NCBI RefSeq assembly: GCF_003711515.1
Contig: NW_021167079.1
Location: 5,068,928-5,132,927, forward strand
Source: Sodiomyces alkalinus F11
Lineage: Eukaryota; Ascomycota; Sordariomycetes; Glomerellales; Plectosphaerellaceae
Direction: 5' to 3'
DNA length: 64,000 bases
The notes under the pieces are model-generated. The model saw only the letters and a program-made list of their open reading frames with translations. It made no database searches and was not told the DNA's origin. Of this stretch, positions 35,390 through 47,327 are shown piece after piece; position 1 is the first letter of the stretch; every line of letters starts with the position of its first letter. Both the position numbers and the translations under genes were made by a program.

Positions 35390-36300
35390 AATTACGCGCG
35401 AAGTAGCCTGTTTTATCGTAATTATAGTATTTAACTTTACTTATATCTTTCCTGCCCTGCTTATTATTCTATCGGTTAATATTATCGAGCTTTATAGAAC
35501 TATTATAATACCTATATAAGGTGCTCCCGAATTAGTATAGGTATAGCTACTTCCTGCTAGTATTAGCTTAGTTCCTCCTATAATAAGTAGTATATATCGT
35601 GGTATTCGAGTTCTAGCGTTTCTTTATTCGTTATTTAAATTATCGGTTATTAATCTGAATAGCTATAGCTATAAACGTGCTAAAATCTTCTAGGCGGTTA
35701 ATCTTATATAGTTTATCCTTAACTTCATCTTTAAGTCCACGATAGTATTAGTCTATAAGGGGTTCGTTATTATAGTTAAGCTTCGAGGCGATTTATTAGA
35801 ACTTAGCGGTATAGTCCGCTACCGACTTAGTCTATTAAAGCTTTTTAAGTTGTTAGGCAGTAACCCTTTTCTCGTCGGGTTATCTAAAGATACCACCGAG
35901 TCGCTAAGCGAAGACCTCGAAGTCGCCGAAGATAGCCGTAGTATTATCCTTCCTCTTAGTAGGATCGTTAAGGTGCTCTAAATAGTCCCTATAGATAGGC
36001 TTAAACCACTTATAGGCGTCTCCCGTAAGGAGTGCTATAGCGTAGAGAGCTTTCGCCTCCTCCGTATTAAGGGTGTCCCTATAGAATAAGAAAAACCCCA
36101 GAGATGGGTTAGGAAGCCTTATAGCTATCCCCGAGTCTTATCGTACTTGGGTAGCTCTGGGTATTTATACCATAGGTTACTAGGACGTGGTGCCTTAATC
36201 TAAGCTCGGAGTTACTAGTTCTCTTAATAGAGTTATATAATTTGATTACATATAGCTTATATTAGGTCGGCGGCCGTGGTGGCCGTTGTTTTAGCATTAC
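35390..36300 (-). pseudogene. Element B gag relic
   Basis: Minus-strand gag remains between the 5' LTR and protease/RT. A zinc-knuckle relic reads YYNYDKTGYFARN near 35391-35430, as expected from a CCHC box in which Cys and His codons were turned into Tyr by RIP. Boundaries are approximate. Confidence 0.7.
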
Positions 36301-36407
36301 TAGCAGCGTTACCCGTGGTATTAGCGTTATTCGATATATTACCTTCTGTCGAGAGAGTACTGTTCGTTAGGTGTTAAGGTCTACTTACCGAACAGGATCG
36401 ATTAAAA

Positions 36408-36930
36408 TATTACGATAGCTTCCGGTTCTCTATAGTATAGCAGACGATAAGGGACTAGCGTCGAGGTTTTAGTTTAAAATAAGAAGAAGATATTAATTAA
36501 AGAGCCGTAACTATCGTTCGTAGTAGTCTAGTCGTAGTTACGTCGTAAAGACTAGGCGTCTTCTTTATAAGGTAGGTTTAAGCGTAGAATAGTAGTCTAG
36601 GTGAAGACTTAGATTAATCGATATCTTATTCTCTAGTAGAAGTAAGACCTAGAATACTCTGGTATATATAGTGGTGGTGCTCACGGCTCCTAGGTAACCG
36701 CTCCTAGCGTGGTCACTTTATCTAAGTGATCGCTCTCGTAGTGATCACTTTATAGTGGTGAGCGTCTAATAGTTCCCACTAGTATACCCAGTATACTAGT
36801 ACTCTATATACCTTCTCTCTTAGTCGTCACGTGCCGGTATATATAATACTTATCCTGAGTTATCTTTTGGTTATACCCTGACATGCCGCCCGTGTATCCT
36901 TTGTGTATATTAGGTTCATTAGCTATAACA
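36408..36930 (-). repeat. LTR of element B (5' LTR)
   Basis: The 523-bp partner of the LTR at 29375-29897. Just inside it, on the minus strand, lies ttttaatcg, the same word found just inside the 5' LTR of element A, a candidate primer-binding site. Confidence 0.92.
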
Positions 36931-36935
36931 GCCTC

Positions 36936-38330
36936 CTGCTTCCACTACGGCTATATCGTTATCGACTACTATACCGTCGGTCGCTCCCCGCTAAAAGGTA
37001 ATAGATATCGGTATAGATAAGGATCTAAGGGCCCCCTATATACGTTATACGGGTAAGTTAGTAACGATTAACTTTGAGGAAAAGACGTATACTATCAAGG
37101 CCGTAATATACCACTATACCGATAATAGTCGGCGGACGAATAAGTGCCACTATTACTCTAAGCATAATAGCCTTAAATACCGCGTAGTAAGTTATATATC
37201 TTCGTTATCGTCCTAATACGCCTTTATTCCCCTTTATATCTCTTTATTATCCTTATAGCTATAGTCCCTCCCTTTATAGACTACTCCGTGGGCCTGTTTC
37301 TAATATATATAATAGCTTCCTATTACCAGTAAAAACGCTACCAAGTAGCTATAGAAGGTTTTAGTTATCGCGATTAAGAAACGTAGCCTAAATAAGAGTC
37401 GTCGTGTAAGTATTACTAACCGTGTCCCCTTATTAATCCTATATAATACCCTTACTAATCCTATATAATACTAATACTAGGCTATAGCAGTTCGATACCA
37501 GGTTATCCTTAAAGAGGCTCTAGGTTAAGCGATGCTAAAGGTTAACCGGTTATCTATTAAAGAAGCTATAGCTACTTAGCGTTAAGCTAAGGAAGTTACC
37601 AACGCCTGCTAAAAAACGGCGGAAGATATCCACGAGAGGCTTAATAGTATAGAGTTAATTCTTAAGTAATTCGTCGGGCTATAGTAATAGCGTCTAGCTA
37701 TCGAGTAGAAACGCCTTAATATTAAATAATAACGCCTTACGTTATACGAGCGCGACCTCGCGGCCTAGGAGCGGACGGCTACTACTTTTAAGCAGATAGC
37801 CGCTCTTAATCTAGCCTAGGCTTAGGGAGACCTGCCTATACCCTTAGGGCCTGCCTTAGCCCCCGCGGGGGTTAGCTTTATAGGTAACGATATATTTAGT
37901 GATAATGGCCCTATATAATCTTAAGGCTCGCTATCGGGGGGTATAATACCGTAAGGTCCGTAGGGCCCGCCGGACCCTTACGAAGTGCCCGACGATAATG
38001 ATATAGTACCGACCTTATTAGTAAAGAAGGGGAAAAAGGCTCTAACGCCCTCGACTCCTTTATTAGGGAAGAAGAAGAAAAAGTAGTAGAAGGCGAAGAC
38101 GTCTCTATCTCTTCGGCCTTTAATACTATCCGCAGGTAGTGGGTAAGAGGGGGTAACGGCTACTATCGCGGGATAGAGCTAGGTATATATAAAGGATAAC
38201 GGCGAGGCGGTTAGGCGCGAGCCTACCCCTTTAGACGATAAGTTAGTGGGGTTTAAGGAGGCTCTCTTAGGGGCGTATTTAGGACGGTATATATAGAGGA
38301 AACGGCTATTTTCTTTTTAGGTTTTTTACT
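36936..38330 (+). pseudogene. Antisense relic frame in element A (Cys/His segment plus coiled coil)
   Basis: Plus-strand, opposite to gag-pol, between integrase and 3' LTR. It probably begins before the insertion site of B (about 29.24-29.37 kb) and resumes at 36936. An early part has NKCHYYSKHNS, reminiscent of a short metal-binding finger. The part at about 37508-37830 is helical and charged (AEDIHERLNSIELILK, later YERDLAA), with stops almost all TAA/TAG at likely Gln codons. It ends in a Lys-rich stretch near 38020-38100. Its arrangement parallels the antisense relic of element B. Confidence 0.5.
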
Positions 38331-38929
38331 AGCCTTCGGGTTAGGTTTTTCCTTTTTTTTTTTTTTAACCAGCTTTAGGATATTCCTATCGTAACTCTAA
38401 TAGTCCTACCTATACTTCGCTATAATATAATCGTGTCCTATCGTAACGGTTAATTAGAGGAAAAGTAAAGCTTAAGGCGATAAGCTATTATACTAGAAGA
38501 ATTAGAATAGGGTCGGGGGCGTCGCGTTTAAGAAGAGGAATAAAGATTAAGACTAAAGCGCTTAAAAGGAAGAATATAATAACTAAGGCGATAATACCTA
38601 TATAATGCCTATCTAGATTAAGGGGGGGTCCCTGCCTAAGAATTTATCTCTATAACCCACTAAAGGGTTTTACTAGGTTAATATAGCCGATACGTAAGCC
38701 GTGTCCTTATTAGGTTCCCTATAGGAATAGTGTATAAACCTATTAGGTTCCTAGTAAGTCTCGTTATCCGTAAGGAGGAGAAAGAATAGGATAGTATCCT
38801 TACGTTATATCTATAGGGTTTCCCATAGGAATAGTATATAAACCCGTTTAATTCTCCATAGGGATATTATAGAAACCTATATAGTCCCCTATTAGCCTTA
38901 TTTTAAAGTAAGCGTTAACGAGTTCGTCG

Positions 38930-41900
38930 GGGATATTCCGTTTTAGCTCCTAGGTATTCTCCTTATCGCTATACCCTGCCTATCTAATAAGGTATTAATA
39001 TCGCTTACCCTAATATCGGTGGCTGAGGATAGCTTCGACCTTATACTTATCCGAGTCCGGTTTAACGTCGACCATGGGTAGCTCCGGCTATAACCTATCG
39101 CGGGACCTCTATAATTCTAACAGGGAAACTGGGAAGACGTTATAAATCCTTATACCCTTTAGGAGGTCTAATTAGTAGGCCAGGCTATATATACCGATAA
39201 TCTTAATAACCTTATAAGGTCCAATAAACTTATCGCTAAGCTTTTTAGAGGGTCTTTTTTATCGGATATTCTTCGTGGATAGTAAGACGTACTCGTTCAC
39301 CTTAAACCTTCGCTAGGTATAGCCGTTATTATAATACTATTCGTAGGAAGCCTACGCCCTTTTAATAAGATCTAAGATAGATTAGCGCTAGGCTATAAGG
39401 TATTCCGCTCGGGTCTCGGCTTTAGCGGCGCGGGCCTCGCCTACCCTTAAGAGCTATACTTCGTCAGGGCCTTAGGGGTTATACCCTATTAACGTATCGG
39501 CGGGGGTATAACGTATCGTAGAATACCACGCCGTATTATAGGTGAATTCTACGAGCGGTAGTCAGTTAACCTAATTATCCTATTCCTGCGAACAGAACAC
39601 ACGCAGGTAATACTTAAGGTTCTAGTTCTATCGCTCCATTTATCTATCCGTTTACGGGTACTACGCTATAGATAGGCGTCGTGTAGTGCTAAGGCAGTGA
39701 TATAAAGTTACCTAAAAACGACTCGTAAATAACGCCCCGTAATCGGACACGATACTATCAGGTAAGCTAAAGGTGCGGAAGACGTGATACTATAAAGACT
39801 TAGCGAGCCCCTCGGCTATTAGGCTATTACTTAAGGGGATATAAATTAAGTACTTCGTTAGACGGTATACTACTATAAGAATAGTATCCCGTTTCCTATC
39901 TATAGTCGCGCTATAAACCGGCGGTAGGCCCGTGATAAAGTTAATAGATATCTCTATAAAGGGGCGCTAAGGTACTAGAAGACTCGCTAGCTCGCTATAT
40001 AGCTTATAGTGCCACGGCTTAGTACGTTAATATATACCGTAGGTAAGCATAAATTAACGTATATCCCTAGGTAATTAATCCTAAAAGTAGAAGTCCGAAA
40101 TCCTCTTAACGGTCCTTATAACCCTATAATACCCCATACTGGGTCCGTTATGGAAATACTATAAGACCTTTTATCGGAGGCTAGAGTGGTCTAGTACAAA
40201 AACGCGATTCTTAAAATAAAGGATACTACCACTCTTAGACTAATATCCGTACGTGGTATCATTACTATAGCCCTTACGCTATCTAGTATAAAAAGGGTTA
40301 TCCGCTTACGCCTTTACCACCTCTTCTAATAAGGTAGGGGAATTAAGAGCGGGAAAAACGGGGTTAGACTCGGGGGCAGTACGGGAACCACGCTAGTTCC
40401 TAATAAGGCCTAAAATAAAACGCCTCGATATAGGCTCTAGAAAAGAATTATCCGCTTACGTCTTAACCACTAATATAGGAGGGGCGGGAACGGATACTAG
40501 GGTAGTACGGGAACCATGCTAGTTCCCGGTATAGCCTAATATAAAGTGCCTCGAAAAGGACTTTAAGATAGAAGAAGGATTATCCGCTTATATCTTTACT
40601 ACCCTTTCCGGCAGGATAGGAGGAGCGGGAATGAAAGAATGATTATCTGCTTACGTCTTAACCACTAAGATAGGAGGAGCGGGCTCTAAAAAAAGGTTAT
40701 CCGCTTACGTCTTAACTACTAAGGTAGGAGGAGCGGGGAAATTATAACCGGGGCTATTACGGGAACTACTCTAATTCCCGATATAGCCTATAAAACGCTT
40801 AGAAAAGGACTCTACCGCCTTAGCCCGGTTAGTAACCAGGGCACGCTTATAGGGCGTATATTAGGGCTTCCTTAATAATCTATCCACGGGGTTTAACGTC
40901 TCCGGATAGTGCCGAATCTCAAAATCAAACGGGGCTAGCTCCTTAAGCCACCGCGCGTGCTGCCCCTTAAGCTTCGGCTTATCTAGTAGGTGGCGATAGT
41001 TTAGGTGGTCTATTAGGACCACTATAGGGCTCTAACCATAGGCCACGTAGTGCCGCTACGTCCGAAAAGACTCGATAATAGCTATAAGCTCGGAGTCGAG
41101 TATACTATAATTAAGTTCGGCACCTCGGAGCTTACGAGATATAAATATAACGGGTCTCTATAGCCTATCCTTAAGCTAACTAATAACGGCGTTAATAGTA
41201 AAAGCGGAAGTATCTAGCTTAATACGTATTAGCAGAGTAGGGTTAAAATACCGTAGAACTGGTGCCTTCTAAAATAATAGCTTTATTTCTTCGAACGCAG
41301 TCTAGGCTTATAGGGAAAGTACGAGGATCCCTATATACCCCCCCTTTAGGTAATCTATAAGAGGGGCAGCGACCCTAGAGTAGTTCTTAATAAAGCGCCT
41401 ATAAAAGCCCGTGAAACCCAGGAAGACTTATATCCTCTTAATACTATTAGGGAGCTCCTAGTCGCGGATAGCCTTAACGCGGGATAGGTCTATACGTACC
41501 CTATCTAGGCTATAGATAAACCCGAGGAATTCCACGTCTTTAGTCTTAAACTTATACTTATCGGGGTTAGTATATAGGGACCACTGCCTAAGCCTAGTCA
41601 GGACCTCGCGGACATACACGCGGTAGGTAACTAAGTCCTTACTATAGATAAGGATATTATCGAGGTATATAACGTAAATAGTGTCGATAAGGCCTATTAG
41701 CGCCTAGTTAATATACCGTTAAAGGCTCGCGGGGGCGTTAGTTAACCCGAATAGTATAATAAGATACTCGTAGTGTCCGTAATTTATCCAGAACGCCGTC
41801 TTCTATTCGTTACTAGCTTATATACGGAGCCGATAGTATACGTCCTTAAGATCCAACTTAGTATAGTACTATGCTAACGATAGTCGATCTAAAATCTTAT

Positions 41901-42300
41901 ATATAAGGGACAGGGGGGTACGGTCCTTAATAGTCACCTTATTTAACCCTCGGTAGTTAACGCAAAGGCGTAGCTTACTACCCTTCTTAGGGATAAATAG
42001 AATAAGTACGCCGGCCGGACTAATAGATAGTCTAATCTATCCTTTCGTAACGGCGTCCTATAAGTACTAGCGCAGTACCTTGAGCTCTTATACGGCGAGG
42101 GGGTAAATAGGACCGTAGGGAGGCTTCTTCCCTTCCTCGATCTTAATAGCGTAGTCCTACTACTAATACGTCGGTAGGCGGCCGGCGTTCTTAACGTTAA
42201 AGACGTTAGCGAAATCTTAATACTATTCCGGTAGCGTGGGGGCGATAGGATTATCGTCTAGACTATAGGGGGCCCTATTCCCCGAGAATTTATCTTTATA
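38930..42300 (-). pseudogene. Element A pol relic with chromodomain
   Basis: Minus-strand remains of a chromovirus polyprotein. Reverse transcriptase shows YVIYLDNILIYS at about 41641-41675 (the second catalytic Asp codon changed to Asn, a G to A change as RIP gives) and [14 protein letters not shown] near 41.39 kb. The distal end has a chromodomain-like YLIR-stop-AGYSDKENT at about 38945-39000, matching the usual YLVKWxGY..ENTWEP pattern with Trp codons lost to stops. It cannot be functional. Confidence 0.85.
40298..40760. repeat. Internal tandem repeat of element A
   Basis: The word ttatccgcttacgtcttaac and its variants starts at about 40298, 40448, 40580, 40643 and 40697, each followed by aggaggagcggg-type sequence. 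It lies inside pol, between the RNase H and integrase parts. Such a repeat within a polyprotein gene is unusual and may encode a linker that was repetitive in the intact element. Confidence 0.65.
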
Positions 42301-44400
42301 TCCTATTAAAGGGTTTTTTGCTAGGCTAATATAGCCGATATATAGGCCCCGTGTAGAACCTAGATAGGTTAGAGTAAGAATAGACTTAGCTTATCTAACT
42401 GTCCTACGCAGCTCTTTTAGGGATATAACTATACTAAACTCCGCGTAGGATAAGGGGTAAGTCCACGTGCTGCACTACTAATTAACGTTAGGGTTAATAG
42501 CTATAAGCCACGGCCTCCTTAGGATAATCTTCGCGCCCGTAAGATTTATAATATAGAACTCGGCGCGTTATACCCTCTTTCGACCCTAATAGTCTATCGC
42601 GATAATAATCCTATAGGTGGACCTAAAAGTGGTGGCCTTCGTGTATCCTTCCGTAATCCAGGACACCAGGATCGGGGACCCCTCGGGGACCTAACTAGGC
42701 TCTAGGAGGGACCGATCTAAAACGTTAATATCGGCGCGTCCGTTAAGGAGAGCCGCCGTCTATACTTATTCCCTGCCTTAGCGAAGGGATACACGTACCT
42801 CTACCGGTATAGTAATAGTAAAAAGGGTTACTCGAGGTGGGTATTATTCTTAGGGCACCTCGCCCGTGACGCGGCCGACCGTGGGATAAGATATAGATAC
42901 CGGTTAGGTATTCGGGTTACTATTACTTAAGCGTCGCTTAGTATAGGGGCTAGGATATATAATAGCGTAATGCCCCTTTTAGTTATAGTTATAGTAAGTA
43001 ATAGAGTCGAGGTACGATAACTATTTAGGGCGTATAGGGTAACTAAAGGTAGGTATAGGCGTAGGTATAGGCGCGGACGTAGGGGTAGACGCGGGGGTAC
43101 TAGTAGAACCGTGGGTAGTTATCTAGGGCTTATAGCCGGGGGCACGCGAATGGAAGCGATATTATTAGGTGGAGGACTAAAAGTCTATTCGAGCGATAGA
43201 TAATCCGTTATTAACAGTTAGGGCTTCCGCTCGATGGTAGGCCGGGGCTAGGTCTTAGTAGTTCTTAGGAACTTCTATAGACACTATATAGTCCCGAATA
43301 GGTAGGAGGACCCTTATTAGCACTATCTAAATCCTCTACTAGTTAAGGAGTTCGCCTAGTAGTTCCGACTCTAGGGCTTCCTACCGTTATATAAATTTAG
43401 CGTAGAATTCTCCCTCCCTTTAGGATAAGATAGATTCGGTCTAGATTTATACCGCTACCTCCCGTAGGCGGGTATCGTTATCGTTAACCTAGCGGGATAG
43501 CTAGGCTTATGGAGCGGCCTAGCTAACTCTATTAGAGTCGCTATCGTACTTATATCGTAGCTCGGCCTACTAGCGTTCCTTTAGATAGTAGGGGAGACAC
43601 GATATAATGAAGTAATTCTTCGCGGCGTCCGTGGGGAAAGACTAAGAGTCTAGGTTAAACCGTTAATTTATCTCCTAAATAAACATACGATACTTAGCCT
43701 AGGATACACTATCCTATTTTAGTAGGGGGAAATTAAACTTAGCCTATATAGCGGATCCGTATATAGATAACGTTATAGATATATTATAAGTATACTAGGA
43801 TCCCGATAGGGTTACGATAATACGACGCCGAGGTTCTGCTATACGACAGTAGGTAATATCGGCCGGGTTAGGATTAATAGCGGCGGCGGCGGTAGTAGTA
43901 GCGGCGGCGGCGGTAGTAGTAGCGGCGGCGGCGGTAGTAGTAGCGGCGGTAGTATCCGTCTCTAGCTTAGTAAGGTACGCGAGCTTACGCTTACGGTAGT
44001 TCTATACCTCTATCTATTTAACGCATTCGTTTATTTATTCCTCCGTTAGTGTGGCTAGGTTAACGTTCGTATACAGGGGCAGGCTAGGGTTATACGCGGG
44101 TCCTGTTATAGTTATAGGAGGGACAGGGATAGTAATAGGGGCAGAGGCAGTGGTAGAGGTAGTACTAGTAATAGGAGCAGGTGCAGGGGCAGGAACGGGT
44201 ACCAGTACGGTGGTAGAGGTAGAAGTAGTATTAGTTCCCGGCGTGCCCCTATTATCTTCCTTATCAGTAAGGTCGTGGACGTCTTCTATAAAAGCGGTCT
44301 CGCTATCGCGGAGCTACCGCTTAAACTAACTAGCAGCCTCGTTAAAATTAAAGGTAGGATCGTTTATTTCGTGATAGTTAGATATCTTAGTAACTCTCCT
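42300..44400 (-). pseudogene. Element A gag and protease relic
   Basis: A zinc-knuckle relic reads YYNYN-stop-KGHYA at about 42955-42997, as from CYNCNQKGHYA after RIP (Cys to Tyr, Gln to stop). The region towards the 5' LTR is rich in gcggcggcggtagtagta units. Boundaries are approximate. Confidence 0.7.
43880..43950. repeat. Tandem GC-rich repeat in gag relic
   Basis: Three to four copies of a 21-bp unit made of gcg and gta triplets (ggcggcggcggtagtagtag type). On the gag strand it would encode a run of Ala/Thr/Tyr-type residues in decayed form, probably Gln/Ala-rich originally. Confidence 0.75.
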
Positions 44401-44439
44401 TAATGGTCTTCGCGCCCTTAAAGGGTAAAGCGATTAAAA

Positions 44440-44812
44440 TATTAAATAGGTAGTCGTAAAGAGTGAAAAAGTAAGGTTAAGTAAGGAACTAGGTATAATT
44501 ATAATAGAATCACGATAGGAAAGTGTAGGGGTAGCTAAAGAATCAGATTAATCGCTAGCCTCTCCTTTTAAAGGGGGAGACTCCCTCGCTCCTTAAGACT
44601 ACGCTCTACTCCTCGAGGGCTACTTATGTATTTCCTCGAGGGCTACTTATTTACTTCCTCGAGGGCTACCTTATTTACTTCGAGGGACTATTCTATTTAC
44701 TATGTGATAACTTGCTTTATTTATGCCTTAAGGGGTCTCGGACTAGGTATACCTAGACCCCTATAGGTTTATACTAGGGACCCGTGATAACTACTGCTGC
44801 AGACACCTAACA
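44440..44812 (-). repeat. LTR of element A (5' LTR)
   Basis: The 373-bp partner of 28165-28537. It keeps more CG at the places where the other copy has TA, for example cctcgaggg against ccttaaggg. It is followed directly by the target duplication aatac. Confidence 0.92.
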
Positions 44813-47327
44813 AATACCTTAGTTATTTAATCGTTTAAGACACCTTTTAGTGAATCTGGCGAGAAAAGTTTATCTGTATCATTATCAGAATATCTCCTCA
44901 GCTTAATACCTATATAGTCCGGGTACAGCAAATCTTTAAGTAGGCGAGAAGAGCGTCTCCGGCGACCTATTACGTATCTACTACACGAAGTATAGTTAAT
45001 ACACTACTCCTCGAAGCTCTATCCGACTCACATACCTATCGTGTTATCCATAACGCCTTTATCCTATCTATATACCTACCTAGAGTTAATTTATACGCGG
45101 TGAAACGTCTATTAGTTAGTAAAACGAAGGGACGATATGGATAGACGGCACTAAGAAACTTAATCACTACGAAACTTATTAAGGAGGGATAGGCCTTTAC
45201 ACTAAGCGGCGCGAATATCGAACTAAAAGCAGAATATATACTAAAAAGATAATAGTATACTAAGCGAGAATATTAACTATAAAATAAGATCCAAAAAGAA
45301 TACTAAGATAAGTAACCGTTAGCTAAAAACTCCGCTAGAATAGACTAGCTAGAATGTAGAAGTGAAGATAGGACTCTGGGCCCGACTAGGAAGAATAACG
45401 GTAAAAATAAAACGTGAAAGAGTCTAGATAGTAAATAGAATACCTAATAGCCCGTGGCAGTTTATAATAATAGTGTTAAAGCTTTACTATCTATAGCATA
45501 GAGGTGTTAGGCTATTAGACGTGGATATAGATAGGGATGGGATTCTGCTTAACGGCGGTTAGGGGAGAGATATTCTATTACCCGTCCTTTTATTCTAGAA
45601 ATAAAAGACGTTATTATCCGGGCGGGGTAATTCACTAGCTTAGCGATAAGAACTTTCTAAGCCAGACTTACCTAAATATTATTACTTAGCTTAGTAGACT
45701 ACTAGGTAGTAAATAAGATACCTTAGGTAATATAGGTTTAGGTTAACGATAACCTATCGAATATACTAGGTTATTATACGAGGTATACTAAGTATAGAAA
45801 ATCCTACTATATATTCGTGTAGTTAGCGGTTAACACGTAAATTATAGACGCTAGGTTACCTCTGCTAATAGATAATATTCCTTAAGATAATCTGCCCGGT
45901 AAATCCTACCCCTACGCACTCTTAGCTTATATAATATAGATATTAAATAGTACGTGGAGTAATATACTATCTTCCCGCTAAATAATCTATTCCCTCTCGG
46001 GATATATAGCCGGGAGCCCCACGATAACCCTCGTAGGTATTAACTTATAGATTAGATAGCCTAGAATAGGATCGGGAGGCGACTAGGTAATATAGGTATC
46101 GATAAACGTGATAATAAGGAATACTAGGTATATTATTAATATACGATACGCGAATATACTATTAATACGGGCGATATCGCGAGGTTCTCTAGCCTAGATA
46201 AATTAACTAACGGAGAAGCAGATATCGAGTCCAGTCCTAAAACACTAAGTATATTAGAAGAAAGCTAAGAAGGGTAAAGTAGAAGGGGTAACTTACGCCG
46301 TGGTGAATATAATCTTTATACTCTATTAAAGCGGCTTATTACCGAGAAAGAGAAGATAATATATACTATACTAGTCGGTACAGGCTTTATAGAGCTAGAG
46401 GCTGAATTCACTATCCGTAGATTCTTCCTAAAGGCTACTAACTCTTATTAAAGGATCCTCTCGCTCTAGCACCTACTTCTATTACTATAATCCCTATTAC
46501 CTAGGCTAGCGATAGTTATTATCTCCTTATAGAAGCGCCCTAGTAAGGAGTGGTTCTTCCCTATTATCTATCAAGCCGATCTATATCTTATTTTCGATCT
46601 TAGTAGTAAGGATCGCGTAGTCCTGCCAGAACCGAAGAAAGGTAGTATATAACGATAGGTTAGAAGCAGCGTAAGAGCCTAGTACCCTAAAGAGTAATAC
46701 CTTCCTTAATTACTCTTAATAAGTAAACGTGGTAGCCGTATTTCGGTGGTTTATTCTTATAATATCGGCTTTATATTCCCTAGAAAGAATATAAATTAAG
46801 TTAGTATCCGAGTACCTTAGTAAAAAAGGGTATCCGACTAGACGAAAAAAAGGTATCCGAGTTAGTGAAAAAAAGTAAACGATTCTTACTAGAAACCCAC
46901 TTATATTTATCCTCTCTAAGAAGTGTGAAAATATTACGATAAATACTAAATATCCTAGCGGTCTACTAGTAGTGAATACCGACGTATACGTTTAGGAGGC
47001 CCTTTATTCTATAGTAGGTAATAACCTTCTTCGATCCTTATAACTTCTCTATATCTTATCCGTCATTGATAAATCCCGTAAAATTCGACCCGGCGGTAAA
47101 GTTAGTAAATACTATAAAGTGGCTAATTTAACTCCTGTTATCGGGAATAGTTATAGTCGCTAGGTAAGAAAAACGCCCGAGGGCGCTCCGTATTAGTAAT
47201 ATATAATACGTGGGATAAGTATAGAATTTACTAACTAACCTTAACGCCCTTTTCCTTTAGATAACTCCTTCTAGGAATCGATTATAGTATAGTGTAGTAG
47301 GAGCTAAAAGGCCTTTCGCCTAAAGAC
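44813..47327. other. RIP-degraded sequence, no identified relic
   Basis: AT-rich, TA-rich sequence to the right of element A. No family or structure was recognised. Confidence 0.5.

Larger units (their letters stand above)
29375..36930 (-). mobile_element. LTR retrotransposon B (Ty3/gypsy), nested in A, RIP-degraded
   Basis: Two direct repeats of equal length (523 bp) at 29375-29897 and 36408-36930. The flanks are gtctc (29370-29374) and gcctc (36931-36935), a 5-bp duplication differing by one C/T change of RIP type. Decayed gag-pol reads on the minus strand: a zinc knuckle (35.4 kb), reverse transcriptase YLDDILIFS (32.81 kb) and NFLGYTIRP (32.66 kb), and integrase core (31.44-31.68 kb). 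On the minus strand the purine run aggagaggggaggtaa directly precedes the left LTR, a good polypurine tract, confirming that the right LTR is the 5' one. B interrupts A, so it inserted later, and it is itself RIP-damaged. Confidence 0.92.
28165..44812 (-). mobile_element. LTR retrotransposon A (Ty3/gypsy chromovirus), RIP-degraded, interrupted
   Basis: Two direct repeats of equal length (373 bp) at 28165-28537 and 44440-44812 flank it, and aatac lies on both outer sides (28160-28164 and 44813-44817), a perfect 5-bp target duplication. Both LTRs start tatta and end taata or taaca, as expected from TG..CA after RIP. Decayed gag-pol reads on the minus strand: a zinc knuckle (42.96 kb), reverse transcriptase with YLDN where YLDD is expected (41.65 kb), and a chromodomain-like end of integrase (38.95 kb). 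So the right LTR is the 5' LTR. Element B is inserted at 29375-36930, splitting the 3' part of A. Without B and its duplication A would be about 9.1 kb, long for the family. Confidence 0.9.

Noticed and set aside
44051..44329. A 92-codon plus-strand frame with Val/Gly/Ala-rich text inside element A
   Set aside because: It lies antisense to the gag relic in a GC-rich triplet repeat and is best explained as a by-product of that repeat.
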